Notes: generated from the sequence alone by a model not told the origin. A stretch of DNA of 64,000 nt from an uncultured Muribaculaceae bacterium (GCA_910576775.1 CAJTJV010000004.1:38884-102883); one strand, 5' to 3'; shown: positions 17,714 through 27,187, counted from the stretch's first letter. Numbers and translations: made by a program.

Positions 17714-17717
17714 GGTA

Positions 17718-17725
17718 CAAAGATA
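17718..17725 (-). promoter_or_regulatory. Candidate -7 element next to the regulator start
   Basis: The complement reads TATCTTTG (TAnnTTTG), ending 5 bases before the ATG of the response regulator. If used, the mRNA starts at or within a few bases of the start codon. No clear -33 match. The remaining 150-base gap to trkH is AT-rich and holds no gene. Confidence 0.3.
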
Positions 17726-17875
17726 ATCATTATATGGAGACTTTTATTTTTCGGTTCTGATATTTAATAAAACTTTAATATAATACATCATTATCAATCC
17801 GGACGGAGTGAAATGAGAGGAGAGCGCTAACATTGACGCAGGCCAGGTTGTTTATAAGAAGAAATATCATAAGGG

Positions 17876-19732
17876 ATGAAACTGCGACAGAGAAATTCAC
17901 TGCCCCGGAAAGCCGATCACACTAACGTACAATGGCGACGAATCCGGATATATCGGGAATTAAGGAATGGCGCCGAACAATTGGCTCCATTTCTCGGTAT
18001 TGTACGGTACGTTGCCGCTACTGCGTGCCTGACGGCGATTTTGCTATATGTAGGCTTCAGACACGATGATGTGGACTTAAAACTGATAATGAGAATTATA
18101 CACGCAGCCCAGTTTGTCTTCTGTGTAAGTGTGGCCTGTGATCTTCTTTTTGGTCTCAAAAAAGCGTGGACTGCGGCTTTTGTCGCGCGTAAGATCGCAG
18201 ACACCATTGTAATCCTCTCTCTCATTCCAACTATCATCGGTGATTATACTGCCATTCATGAATGGCTCCATTTCTTTCAAAATCGAGCATTCCTTTTCAT
18301 CTGCTTAGGGATTTATTCCATAGCGGAACTTTGCTATGGTACAATGCGTATGTTGAGACGGCGCACAAATCCATCACTTATATTATCGGCGAGTTTTCTA
18401 ATATTCATTTTCATAGGCTCTTTTGTACTTATGCTACCACGGTGCACCACCGGGCATCTCCGCTATATTGACTCTCTGTTCATGGCGGCGAGTGCCGTAA
18501 GTATGACTGGTCTGTCTACCATTTCAGCAGCAGAGACATTCACTCAATTGGGATGGACGATAATTGCTGTTCTAATGCAGATAGGCGCGCTTGGAGTGCT
18601 TACATTCACAAGCTTTTTCGCGCTCTTTTTCAGTGGACGCACCTCAATATATAATCAAATGCTCATGCGAGATTTTGTATATTCAAAGAGCATGAACGCA
18701 CTCGTTCCTATAATCCTCTATATTCTCACCGTCACCATAACCATAGAGACTGCCGGTGCCATATGTCTTTATATTACGTTGCCTGAAGACTTTCTCACCT
18801 CCATGGAGGAACGAGTCTTCTTCGCCGTATTCCATTCTATGTCGGCATTCTGCAACTGCGGATTATCTACGCTACCTGAAGGAGTCGCAGCTCCTGTATT
18901 TATGAATAGCAACCAGATTTTCTATATTGTGATGATTGCGCTTATCTTTGCTGGCGGTATTGGATTTCCCAATCTTGTTAATCTCAGGGAAGTTATTACC
19001 GATTACATCAGACGCATCAGATGTAGCTTCACAGGAAAACGCTTTGAGAAAAAAGCACATATATTTGATCTGAACACAAAACTCGTGTTGCTGTTCTCAA
19101 TCATATTTTTTGTAGGAGGCGCACTTGTATTCTACATAATAGAGTACAATCATGCTTTCGAAGGTCTGTCTTATGGACACAGAATTGTGCAGGCATTGTT
19201 TTGCTCCGCTACCATACGCACCGCCGGCTTCATAACATACGGTCCGGACTCATGGCTTGCCCCGACATTGCTTGTTGCTCTTTTCCTTATGTGGGTTGGC
19301 TGCGCATCACAGTCTATGGGTGGTGGCATAAAAATAAACGCATTTGCAGCTGTAGTACTCAATCTGCGGTCGATCGTATTCGGACAGAAAGGCGTAGCGG
19401 TATTCGGAAGATCTGTCTCATCCGACTCAATACGCAGGGCGAACGCCGTTGTCATCTTCTTTATCTTCGCACTGATTGGATATGCACTGGTGATTATGGT
19501 TCTCGAGCCGGAAATATCGGGTCTCGCAATCCTTTTTGAATGCTTCTCGGCGCTCACGACAGTGGGAATGTCTTCGGGAATTACCCCGCAGTTAGGCGAC
19601 CCGGCTAAAATAGTACTGGCTTCGGCAATGTTCCTTGGTCGTGTAGGAATCATCTCTGTCCTCTGCGGCGTCATTGGCAATAGAACGGACAACTCCGGAA
19701 TGTTTCCATCAGATGATATTATTATAAACTGA
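17876..19732 (+). CDS. trkH: TrkH-family potassium uptake channel subunit
   Basis: A 618-residue integral membrane protein. Four pore-loop motifs of the TrkH/KtrB superfamily are visible in order: SAVSMTGLSTI, SMSAFCNCGLSTLP, SATIRTAGFITYGP and SALTTVGMSSGITP, each with a filter-type glycine. An extra N-terminal region with several hydrophobic segments (about residues 40-165) precedes the canonical core, which is common in Bacteroidota members. It moves K+ (or Na+) across the inner membrane, gated by a TrkA/RCK ring. The gene for that ring follows 16 bases downstream. The start has AAGGG just upstream. Confidence 0.92.
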   Translation: MKLRQRNSLPRKADHTNVQWRRIRIYRELRNGAEQLAPFLGIVRYVAATACLTAILLYVGFRHDDVDLKLIMRIIHAAQFVFCVSVACDLLFGLKKAWTAAFVARKIADTIVILSLIPTIIGDYTAIHEWLHFFQNRAFLFICLGIYSIAELCYGTMRMLRRRTNPSLILSASFLIFIFIGSFVLMLPRCTTGHLRYIDSLFMAASAVSMTGLSTISAAETFTQLGWTIIAVLMQIGALGVLTFTSFFALFFSGRTSIYNQMLMRDFVYSKSMNALVPIILYILTVTITIETAGAICLYITLPEDFLTSMEERVFFAVFHSMSAFCNCGLSTLPEGVAAPVFMNSNQIFYIVMIALIFAGGIGFPNLVNLREVITDYIRRIRCSFTGKRFEKKAHIFDLNTKLVLLFSIIFFVGGALVFYIIEYNHAFEGLSYGHRIVQALFCSATIRTAGFITYGPDSWLAPTLLVALFLMWVGCASQSMGGGIKINAFAAVVLNLRSIVFGQKGVAVFGRSVSSDSIRRANAVVIFFIFALIGYALVIMVLEPEISGLAILFECFSALTTVGMSSGITPQLGDPAKIVLASAMFLGRVGIISVLCGVIGNRTDNSGMFPSDDIIIN

Positions 19733-19748
19733 CTAATCCAATTGCATT

Positions 19749-20441
19749 ATGAAATATCTGATTATAGGTCTTGGGATATACGGCGTAAACCTGGCACGCG
19801 ATCTTGTTGCAATGGGCCACGTCGTAATCGGAGCAGATAACAATCCGGTAGTAGTTGAGTCGTTGAAGAATGACATCTCTGCAGTGTACCTCATTGATTC
19901 AACCGAAGATAGTCAACTGGCAGTCTTACCTCTAAACAATGTCGACCTTGTGATAGTTGCTATAGGTGAGAATTTCGGAGCATCTGTAAAGACTGTCGCA
20001 CTACTGAAGAAAAACGGAGTAAAACACATATATGCACGAGCCATCGACGAGATACACGAAGCCATCCTCGAAAGTTTCAAGCTCGACAGGATAATAACGC
20101 CAGAACAACGCGCTGCAAATGATCTGTCTCACGAATTGGAGTTGGGCTCAGCTGTAGTAACCATGTCGGTCTGCAATGACTATATTGCAGTGAAATTCCA
20201 AGTGCCACAGTATCTTTATGGATTGGGTTACAGAGATATTCAGAAAAAGCTGTCCAACGATTACGGAATAACACTTGTGGCTGTATGTCGTCCGGAAGAA
20301 AGACTCAATATCTTGGGTATAAGGCACCATGTACTGACTCTCATCAGTGATTATGATATTATGGCGCGAGAAAATGACAGCCTGACGATTTTCGGTTCCA
20401 AAAAGAAAGTAATTGCGTTCTCCCACAAAGTCGCTCAATAG
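19749..20441 (+). CDS. trkA: TrkA/KtrA-family RCK regulatory subunit
   Basis: A 230-residue cytosolic protein with an N-terminal Rossmann fold: KYLIIGLGIYGVNLARDL, then acidic GADNNP at the end of beta-2 (NAD-type adenine ribose binding). An RCK C-terminal domain follows (about 140-220, with YGITLVAVCRPEE and NDSLTIFGSKKKV). It binds nucleotides and gates the TrkH channel encoded immediately upstream. One RCK copy, as in KtrA, rather than the duplicated E. coli TrkA. The stop abuts the convergent znuC stop with no spacer. Confidence 0.92.
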   Translation: MKYLIIGLGIYGVNLARDLVAMGHVVIGADNNPVVVESLKNDISAVYLIDSTEDSQLAVLPLNNVDLVIVAIGENFGASVKTVALLKKNGVKHIYARAIDEIHEAILESFKLDRIITPEQRAANDLSHELELGSAVVTMSVCNDYIAVKFQVPQYLYGLGYRDIQKKLSNDYGITLVAVCRPEERLNILGIRHHVLTLISDYDIMARENDSLTIFGSKKKVIAFSHKVAQ

Positions 20442-21176
20442 TCAACATTCTGTCTGAACGTAATGGCAGGCATGGGTGCATTCTCTTAAGGTGCCATCTA
20501 CAATGATATGACGGTTTGCCATGGCGCCTATATGTGTCATTTGGTGACTAACCATCAGTATGGTTGTCTCCTTTGCCATTCCTTCTATAATCCGGTACAT
20601 CTGATCTTCAAAATTTATATCTATATAGCTCAGAGGCTCGTCCATAACAAGGAACTTAGGTTCGGAGACAATGGCCCGGCCGAAAAGAGTTCTCTGCATC
20701 TGTCCGCCCGATATACGCCCTATGGGGCGACGGGCCAGGTCACACAATTGTGTCAGTTCTAACGCTCGTTCAATTTTTTCCTCACGCATGGCTGCTGATA
20801 TACCGTTATCCGCAAGAAGACCGGAGGCAATGACTTCCCTTACTGTAATGGGGAAATGGGCATCGACACTGTTCTTCTGTGGCAGATACCCCGGAGCTTT
20901 AGGTACAATAGTCCGACCATCTGCATCATAAAATTGAACTTTACCTGAGGTAGGTTTCAATAGCCCTAGAATAAGACGTAGCAGGGTAGTCTTTCCACCG
21001 CCATTGGGCCCGGTTATGGCGATGAAATCTCCCAAGTCGACGGTAAAATTTATGTCTGTGAGAATGAGACGATTGTCCCTCTCAAAACTGACATCGAGTA
21101 GCGATAGAAAAGGCTTGCCGACATGTCCGGAACAGGCTGCGCATCTGCATGGATTACTGTGCCCCTGCAATTTCAT
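20442..21176 (-). CDS. znuC: Zinc/manganese ABC transporter ATPase (ZnuC-like)
   Basis: A 244-residue ABC ATPase: Walker A GPNGGGKTT near residue 54, signature RISGGQMQR and Walker B FLVMDEPLSYID. Similarity is to the metal-chelate branch (ZnuC/MntB). The first 20 residues are unusual, with a CRCAACSGH cluster that could bind zinc. The gene overlaps the 3' end of the substrate-binding protein gene by 23 bases. No permease (ZnuB) gene is next to it; the neighbour downstream is the convergent trkA. Metal specificity follows from the histidine-rich binding protein and is inferred. Confidence 0.85.
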   Translation of the reverse strand: MKLQGHSNPCRCAACSGHVGKPFLSLLDVSFERDNRLILTDINFTVDLGDFIAITGPNGGGKTTLLRLILGLLKPTSGKVQFYDADGRTIVPKAPGYLPQKNSVDAHFPITVREVIASGLLADNGISAAMREEKIERALELTQLCDLARRPIGRISGGQMQRTLFGRAIVSEPKFLVMDEPLSYIDINFEDQMYRIIEGMAKETTILMVSHQMTHIGAMANRHIIVDGTLRECTHACHYVQTEC

Positions 21177-22026
21177 CTGCTATATATTTTAACTGATTTT
21201 CCCAATCATAATCCATCGGATATATCTCTACGATTCGTGAGCCAATACCTTCATTTATAGATATAGCCTGACGGGAGTCAAATTCTTTTTGAAAGAAGAA
21301 TACTCTAACCCCAACGTTTTTTGCCTTGTCAATGGCTTCTTTTAACCCCTTAGCAGACATCTCTTTACCTTCTGTACCAAGAGAAATCTGCTTCAGACCG
21401 TATTCGCGTGCGAAATAGCTCAGAGATGGATGCCATACGGCAAAAGATTCTCCATTATGTGGTGCAAGCAGCTGCGTCATCACGGTATGCAGTGAGTCGA
21501 GATGAATTTCATATATCTCTAAACGGGATGCAAACATTGCGGAATCGGTCGGAAAATGAGATATAAGAGAATTTACCATATTGCGCGCTATTGCGCGCGC
21601 GCCATTTATGCTATTCCAATAATGCGGGTCGGGATAGGAGTGGTGATCGTCTCCTTCTCCTTCATGGTGACTGTGTGTGTTGTATATAAAGTCGATTCCG
21701 GCGGAAGTGTTGACAAAAGGAGTATTTACCGCAGATTCTTCAAGTGATTTCTCAAAGGGAAGTACGCCTGTCAAAAAGTATATCTTGGAACTGTCTACGC
21801 AGATACGCTCTTTCATTGAAGGCTCGAACGTCTCGGGATTGGCATCCCGCGCAAGCAACGTACGAACGGTATATGTCGAATCGATAATATGCTCCAGAAT
21901 ATTCCTCTGAGGCTCAATGCTTACTACGATATGACGAGAGTCTACATTGTCAACGGATACATTCCTGTTGCACGAAAAAGCAAGAATATTTGCGGCAATT
22001 ATCACCGTAATCTTAATACTGTTCAT
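21154..22026 (-). CDS. znuA: Zinc-binding lipoprotein of an ABC uptake system (ZnuA-like)
   Basis: A 290-residue cluster A-1/TroA-family solute-binding protein. It has a lipoprotein signal (hydrophobic start, LAFSC lipobox, Cys near residue 19). The family pattern is present: ANPETFEPSMKE, then an acidic/histidine-rich loop (THSHHEGEGDDHH) before PDPHYW, and AVWHPSLSYFAREYGL with the third metal His. The His-rich loop is typical for zinc binders. Overlaps of 4 bases with nfnB upstream and 23 bases with znuC downstream put it inside a four-gene operon. Confidence 0.9.
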   Translation of the reverse strand: MNSIKITVIIAANILAFSCNRNVSVDNVDSRHIVVSIEPQRNILEHIIDSTYTVRTLLARDANPETFEPSMKERICVDSSKIYFLTGVLPFEKSLEESAVNTPFVNTSAGIDFIYNTHSHHEGEGDDHHSYPDPHYWNSINGARAIARNMVNSLISHFPTDSAMFASRLEIYEIHLDSLHTVMTQLLAPHNGESFAVWHPSLSYFAREYGLKQISLGTEGKEMSAKGLKEAIDKAKNVGVRVFFFQKEFDSRQAISINEGIGSRIVEIYPMDYDWENQLKYIADEIAGAQ

Positions 22027-23477
22027 TCTGCCAACAGTTTTTCAGCCATTTCAACAGCCGCATGACGTCCGTCGCCCATGGCGAGAATAACGGTTGCTCC
22101 ACCACGAACGATGTCGCCTCCGGCAAAGATAGTCGGTATGCTTGACTGTAATTTCTCATCAACAGCAATAGTGCCTCGTTGAGTAACCTCGAGTCCTTCG
22201 ACAGAAGAAGGAATTAATGGATTGGGCGATACACCTACACTTACGATTGCCAGATCAATCTCTATTTCATCAATCGCACCGGGAATTGGTACCGGCGTCC
22301 GGCGTCCGGAGGCGTCCGGTTCCCCGAGCTCCATCCGCTGTATGCGGACGGAGCGAACTCTGCCGTTATCGTCCGCCAGATATTCGACGGGGTTGGCGAG
22401 TGTTACAAATTCGACACCTTCTTCTTTCGCATGAAGGATTTCTTCCCGCCGAGCAGGCATCTCTTCCTCGGAACGACGGTAGATAATCATTGCCTTCTCA
22501 GCACCCATTCTTCGAGCGGTCCTGACACTGTCCATCGCCGTATTGCCGCCTCCTATTACAGCTACACGGCGGCCTTCGGGTGCAGGAGTATCATACCCAT
22601 TGCGTCCAGCCCCCATAAGGTTGATACGGGTAAGGTATTCATTGCTCGAAAGTATGCCTGTATAGTTCTCGCCCGGAATATCCATGAAACGGGGCAAACC
22701 GGCTCCGGAAGCTATGAACAAACCTTTGAAACCTTCTGCAACAAGGTCTTCGTATGTTAACGTTTTACCAATTACCGTGTCGGTGTGAAACCGCACCCCG
22801 ATTGCTTCAAGAGCTTCTATCTCAGCGTCGACGATACTGTTTGGAAGACGGAACTCAGGTATACCATATTTAAGCACACCTCCTATTTCATGCAACGCTT
22901 CAAAAACGTCGATATCAAAACCGCGACGAGCCATCTCTCCGGCAAATGACAGCCCTGCCGGCCCGGAGCCTGCAACTGCGACACGGATACCGTTTGATGC
23001 TTTGTGAGGTGCAACATCTCTACGTTGTGCGATCTCGCTATCTGCGGCGAAACGCTCAAGATAACCGATGGCTACTGGAGCTTTCTTCATCTTGTTGTAG
23101 ATGCACTTGCTCTCGCATTGTTTTTCCTGTGGGCATACTCGGCCGCAGACAGCCGGCAGTGCACTCGTTTGTCTGAGAATGGCAGCAGCTCCGGCGATAT
23201 CGCCGCGTTGTATATTCTTTATAAAATCAGGAATAGCAATACCGACAGGGCATCCTTCAACACATGTCGGAGTGGGGCAATCGAGGCAACGGGTTGCTTC
23301 AAGTCCAGCCTGCTCCGCACTCAGACCCTTGTTCACTTCCTCGAAACTCCTTACACGGCTGCTACTCTCAGCCATCGGCATGACAGTACGTTCGATTTCA
23401 GTGCGCTCCTTTGCCGTCAAAGCCTTGCGTAGTTCTACGCGCCATGCGGCATTGCGTCCTTTGTTGTTTTCTTCCAT
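22023..23477 (-). CDS. nfnB: NfnB / GltD-family NADPH flavoprotein subunit
   Basis: A 484-residue Fe-S flavoprotein. The N-terminal domain has two cysteine clusters: CLDCPTPTCVEGCP (about 62-75) and CGRVCPQEKQCESKC (about 110-124). FAD and NADPH Rossmann motifs follow: VAVAGSGPAGLSFAG and VAVIGGGNTAMDSVRTA. On its own it resembles the glutamate synthase small subunit. The neighbouring NfnA-type gene ends 6 bases upstream of its start, and no glutamate synthase large subunit gene is seen, favouring electron-bifurcating NADH-dependent ferredoxin:NADP+ oxidoreductase. Confidence 0.85.
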   Translation of the reverse strand: MEENNKGRNAAWRVELRKALTAKERTEIERTVMPMAESSSRVRSFEEVNKGLSAEQAGLEATRCLDCPTPTCVEGCPVGIAIPDFIKNIQRGDIAGAAAILRQTSALPAVCGRVCPQEKQCESKCIYNKMKKAPVAIGYLERFAADSEIAQRRDVAPHKASNGIRVAVAGSGPAGLSFAGEMARRGFDIDVFEALHEIGGVLKYGIPEFRLPNSIVDAEIEALEAIGVRFHTDTVIGKTLTYEDLVAEGFKGLFIASGAGLPRFMDIPGENYTGILSSNEYLTRINLMGAGRNGYDTPAPEGRRVAVIGGGNTAMDSVRTARRMGAEKAMIIYRRSEEEMPARREEILHAKEEGVEFVTLANPVEYLADDNGRVRSVRIQRMELGEPDASGRRTPVPIPGAIDEIEIDLAIVSVGVSPNPLIPSSVEGLEVTQRGTIAVDEKLQSSIPTIFAGGDIVRGGATVILAMGDGRHAAVEMAEKLLAE

Positions 23478-23483
23478 ATCGAC

Positions 23484-24278
23484 TTATTTTATATGGTCGT
23501 AAGCTTTCATTCGTGTTATCATTTCATCGAAATCCACCTGATGCGCATCGAATTCTGGCCCGTCGACACATACGAATCGCGTCTTACCTCCGACGCGAAC
23601 TCGACACGCCCCGCACATGCCGGTACCATCAACCATTATCGTATTGAGCGACACCGTCGTTGGTATGCTGTATTTCTTAGTAAGCAGAGCTACAAATTTC
23701 ATCATTACCGCAGGACCTATGGCTACAACTTCTGCGACATCCTCACGCCGAATGACGTCTTCCACTCCGACTGTTACAAGGCCTTTGCGACCGGCACTCC
23801 CGTCATCTGTCATTATTATAACCTCGTCTGACCAGTGACGCACCTCTTCTTCAAGAATTATAAGGTTCTTGTTGCGGGCGGCCAAAATACTGACAACGCG
23901 ATTTCCGGATTCTTTCATAGCCCGGATTATGGGTAATAGGGGCGCAACTCCGACACCACCTCCGCAACAAACTACAGTACCATTTCGATGTGATGTATCA
24001 GTCGCGCGTCCGAGCGGCCCGACAAGGTCTGTAAGGTTATCGCCCACCTCAAGTGCACATATTTTTTTTGTAGATTCTCCAACAGCCTGCACAACAAGAG
24101 TGACTGTACCAGCTATAATGTCGGCGTCTGCAATAGTGAGAGGTATGCGCTCGCCGCCTTTTCCGCAGCGCACAATTACGAAATGCCCGGCTTTACGCGC
24201 ACGGGCTACTGCCGGAGCCTCAACGACGAGCTTTACGACACTCTCAGAAAAATGCTCCTTGCTGATGATTCTATTCAT
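23484..24278 (-). CDS. nfnA: NfnA-type FAD/[2Fe-2S] subunit (sulfide dehydrogenase/dihydroorotate dehydrogenase-like)
   Basis: About 264 residues starting at MNRIISKEHF; an ATG 21 bases further up is also in frame but would lie at or ahead of the predicted transcription start. Ferredoxin reductase-like domains: RIPLTIAD (FAD), VCCGGGVGVAPLLPI (NAD) and a C-terminal [2Fe-2S] ligand set in GTGMCGACRV plus RFVCVDGPEF. With NfnB it should couple NADH, NADPH and ferredoxin. It heads the operon nfnA-nfnB-znuA-znuC. Confidence 0.87.
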   Translation of the reverse strand: MNRIISKEHFSESVVKLVVEAPAVARARKAGHFVIVRCGKGGERIPLTIADADIIAGTVTLVVQAVGESTKKICALEVGDNLTDLVGPLGRATDTSHRNGTVVCCGGGVGVAPLLPIIRAMKESGNRVVSILAARNKNLIILEEEVRHWSDEVIIMTDDGSAGRKGLVTVGVEDVIRREDVAEVVAIGPAVMMKFVALLTKKYSIPTTVSLNTIMVDGTGMCGACRVRVGGKTRFVCVDGPEFDAHQVDFDEMITRMKAYDHIK

Positions 24279-24296
24279 GCGAGTTGATATTTCCCG

Positions 24297-24304
24297 CAAA
24301 GGTA
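24297..24304 (-). promoter_or_regulatory. Candidate -7 element for the nfnAB-znuAC operon
   Basis: The complement reads TACCTTTG (TAnnTTTG), ending 18 bases before the nfnA ATG at 24278. The -33 match is weak. Its position supports the downstream of the two in-frame ATG codons. Confidence 0.35.
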
Positions 24305-24351
24305 CGAAAAAGTTCCCACTGCAGAAACTGAATATAAATTTCAGCTACATT

Positions 24352-26457
24352 TCAGCTTATTCTGCTCCAATCTGTGGCTCGTCCAAGAATATCACGTAAG
24401 GCAAGAGCAAAATTCCTATTGGCAGGGGATGATAATTCCGGGTCGGTATCAATAAGCATTTCGGCGGCGGAGCGTGCCTGACCTATAATAATACCATCGC
24501 GGGCAAGGTCGGCAATTCTAAGATCGAAAGGTAGACCGCTTTGCGCGGTACCTTCAATGTCACCGGGTCCTCGCATCTGCATGTCGGCCTCTGCTATAAC
24601 GAAACCATCGGAGGTTGAAGTCATAATCTCAAGACGTCGCCGTGTATCTGCTGAAATTGCATGCTTTGTCATAAGAACGCAGAAACTTTTATCGGCTCCT
24701 CGGCCTACACGTCCGCGCAATTGATGTAATTGGGAGAGACCGAAACGCTCGGCATTCTCTATCACCATTGTTGTTGCGGATGGAACATTAACACCAACCT
24801 CAATAACCGTGGTTGCAACAAGGATATGCGCTTGACCGGATGCGAAAAGTTCCATCTGCGCATCTTTTTCGGCAGGTTTCATGCGGCCATGGACAAATGC
24901 GACCTTATATGGTGCATATGTTTCGCTGACAGCCTCGAAACCTTCGGTGACACTACGGAGATCAAGTTTCTCATTTTCCTCAACAAGAGGATATACGAAA
25001 TACACTTGATGGCCTGCTGAAAGCTGAGACATGACTGCACTGCGGACACGGTCGCGTTGATTATCATATCGGAGAACTGTCGTCACAGGAATGCGTCCCG
25101 GCGGTAACTCATCGATGACGGATATGTCAAGATCTCCATAAACAGTCATCGCTAAAGTTCGGGGAATCGGGGTAGCCGTCATGACAAGGACGTGGGGTGG
25201 ACGTTCGCTCTTCTTCCAAAGGCGCGCCCGTTGGGCGACTCCAAAACGATGCTGTTCGTCAATGACAACAAAGCCGAGGCGCGCGAAAGTCACTCGATCC
25301 TCAAGAACTGCATGCGTACCTACAAGGATATGAAGGGATCCGTCTCGTAGCTCGCTATCAATGATTCGACGTTCACGTGCGCGGGTGGAGCCGGTGAGAA
25401 GGCGTATATTTAATCCAATTTTCGAGGCAAGAGTACTGATTGTAGCGAAATGTTGTCCGGCAAGTATCTCAGTAGGTGCCATAAGGCATGTCTGATAACC
25501 GTTGTCGATTGCGAGAAGCATCGCCATCAGCGCAACGAGGGTCTTGCCGGATCCTACATCGCCCTGTACGAGGCGATTCATCTGGCGCCCTTTGGCAATA
25601 TCGGCGTGTATCTCCTTTATGACTCTTTTCTGTGCACCGGTGAGCTCAAAGGGGAGACACTGATGATAAAAATCATTGAACCATCTCCCGATATGCGGCA
25701 TGGGATAGCCATCTGTTGCAGCTTTACGACGGCGGGAGCGCATCAGCATGTCTGTCTGTATACAAAAAAGCTCCTCGAATTTCAGCCTATGACGGGCCGC
25801 TTTCAATGACTGGGCATCAGATGGAATATGTACCGTACGGATGGCTTGGTCGAGATCCATCAAGCTGTTTGAACGGACAACAGACTCGGGAAGGGTCTCT
25901 GAAAGAGGCTTCTTTAGTGAGGATAGGAGCGTAATTATCGCACCATGAATTACCCGGCTGTCAATATTTCTTTGTCGCAGACGCTCTGTAAGAGGGTATA
26001 CAGCCCGTACGCTGACAGTATTGCTGAGTATTGTTGGCGCGTCAATCTCCGGATGTGCCATCTGAAGAGTTCCGTTGAAGCGCGCCGGCTTGCCGAACAC
26101 GACATATTCTTCACCGGCCCGCAGATGTTTGCGTATCTCACGAATACCCTTGAACCATACGACATCCATCGTTGCTGTACCATCGGTAAAAAGTCCGATA
26201 AGCCTCATCTTTGCCCCCTCCCCAAGGACATTGAAACTGACAAAGCGACCACGAACCTGCACGGTGACGAATTCGGCATCGCCGATGCTCTGCAAACTGC
26301 GAATACTATAGATCTTTGAGCGATCAATATAACTTGTCGGAAAATGGTGCAAAAGGTCATAGGCATTGTGAATCCCGAGTTCGTTACCAAGGAGGCGCGC
26401 ACGGGTAGGCCCTATACCTTTGATATACTGTATGTCAAAACGTCGGAGAGATAGCAT
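24352..26457 (-). CDS. recG: ATP-dependent DNA helicase RecG
   Basis: About 701 residues from MLSLRRFDIQYIKGIG; this ATG lies 7 bases after the ispD stop, and an alternative further upstream falls inside ispD. The N-terminal wedge/OB domain has FPTSYIDRS. The helicase core shows VQGDVGSGKT (Walker A), VIDEQHRFGV (DEAH-like box), MTATPIPRTLAM, and motif VI around QLRGRVGRG. RecG remodels stalled replication forks and branched recombination intermediates. Length is normal for the family. It is the last gene of the pyrB-pyrI-flavin reductase-glyA-ispD-recG series. Confidence 0.95.
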   Translation of the reverse strand: MLSLRRFDIQYIKGIGPTRARLLGNELGIHNAYDLLHHFPTSYIDRSKIYSIRSLQSIGDAEFVTVQVRGRFVSFNVLGEGAKMRLIGLFTDGTATMDVVWFKGIREIRKHLRAGEEYVVFGKPARFNGTLQMAHPEIDAPTILSNTVSVRAVYPLTERLRQRNIDSRVIHGAIITLLSSLKKPLSETLPESVVRSNSLMDLDQAIRTVHIPSDAQSLKAARHRLKFEELFCIQTDMLMRSRRRKAATDGYPMPHIGRWFNDFYHQCLPFELTGAQKRVIKEIHADIAKGRQMNRLVQGDVGSGKTLVALMAMLLAIDNGYQTCLMAPTEILAGQHFATISTLASKIGLNIRLLTGSTRARERRIIDSELRDGSLHILVGTHAVLEDRVTFARLGFVVIDEQHRFGVAQRARLWKKSERPPHVLVMTATPIPRTLAMTVYGDLDISVIDELPPGRIPVTTVLRYDNQRDRVRSAVMSQLSAGHQVYFVYPLVEENEKLDLRSVTEGFEAVSETYAPYKVAFVHGRMKPAEKDAQMELFASGQAHILVATTVIEVGVNVPSATTMVIENAERFGLSQLHQLRGRVGRGADKSFCVLMTKHAISADTRRRLEIMTSTSDGFVIAEADMQMRGPGDIEGTAQSGLPFDLRIADLARDGIIIGQARSAAEMLIDTDPELSSPANRNFALALRDILGRATDWSRIS

Positions 26458-26464
26458 TGTCAGA

Positions 26465-27187
26465 CTATAGGGATTCCTTATCCGTAAGGAATAATTCTGC
26501 AATACGGATATCAGTAGGGTAGGTAATTTTCATATTCGTTCGTGATCCTTCCACAAGATGGATTCTCGCACCTGTATACCGGCTGACAGCGGAAGCATCA
26601 TCAGTCATTGATGCACCATCCTTCATGCAGGAATATGCTTTGGTGAGAACACCGGCGTTAAAGCCCTGTGGAGTCTGGACTGCAACAAGCAAGGCACGGT
26701 CGACAGACGATGAATCATCCATAACGGCAGTCATCAGAGAATCGGTTATGGTAGTGCAGGGGATAGCGGCCATAACCCCCGGCTCACATAGGCGCGAGAT
26801 GACAGCTTCTATTGTTTTGCGGTCTACAAGTGGACGGGCGCCGTCATGAATAAGTACAATATCCGAATCGTTCATCTCCAGTGCGTCGAGAGCGTTGTGC
26901 ACGGATTCCGTACGAGTGTTTCCTCCACATATCATTCGCGGAGATCTGAATCCAAAGTCCTCACATAAACGTTGCCAGCGACCGATCTCCGATTCGCTCA
27001 AGACAAGTATGATATCTTTCTTAAAATCAAGCGACAAGAAGGCCTCGATAGTGTGCATGAGCACAGGTCTGCCGGCAAGCAGGGCAAACTGTTTTGGCAA
27101 ATTACCGCCGAAACGGTTTCCCGTACCGGCGGCAACTATGATTATGTGTATTTTCTCAGGCTTATTGGCCGCAAAAATATTTACCAT
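26465..27187 (-). CDS. ispD: 2-C-methyl-D-erythritol 4-phosphate cytidylyltransferase
   Basis: A 240-residue IspD of the non-mevalonate isoprenoid pathway, joining CTP and MEP to form CDP-ME. The nucleotide-binding motif IIVAAGTGNRFGGNLPKQF is near residue 15, followed by LIHDGARPLV and AVQTPQGFNAGVL, all family hallmarks. An extension of about 12 residues precedes the core. The start lies inside the 3' end of glyA (7-base overlap), indicating coupling. Confidence 0.95.
   Translation of the reverse strand: MVNIFAANKPEKIHIIIVAAGTGNRFGGNLPKQFALLAGRPVLMHTIEAFLSLDFKKDIILVLSESEIGRWQRLCEDFGFRSPRMICGGNTRTESVHNALDALEMNDSDIVLIHDGARPLVDRKTIEAVISRLCEPGVMAAIPCTTITDSLMTAVMDDSSSVDRALLVAVQTPQGFNAGVLTKAYSCMKDGASMTDDASAVSRYTGARIHLVEGSRTNMKITYPTDIRIAELFLTDKESL

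Noticed and set aside
21580..21610. GCGC-rich repeat (ttgcgcgctattgcgcgcgcgcc)
   Set aside because: It lies within znuA codons for a conserved Ala/Arg-rich segment and is explained by coding.
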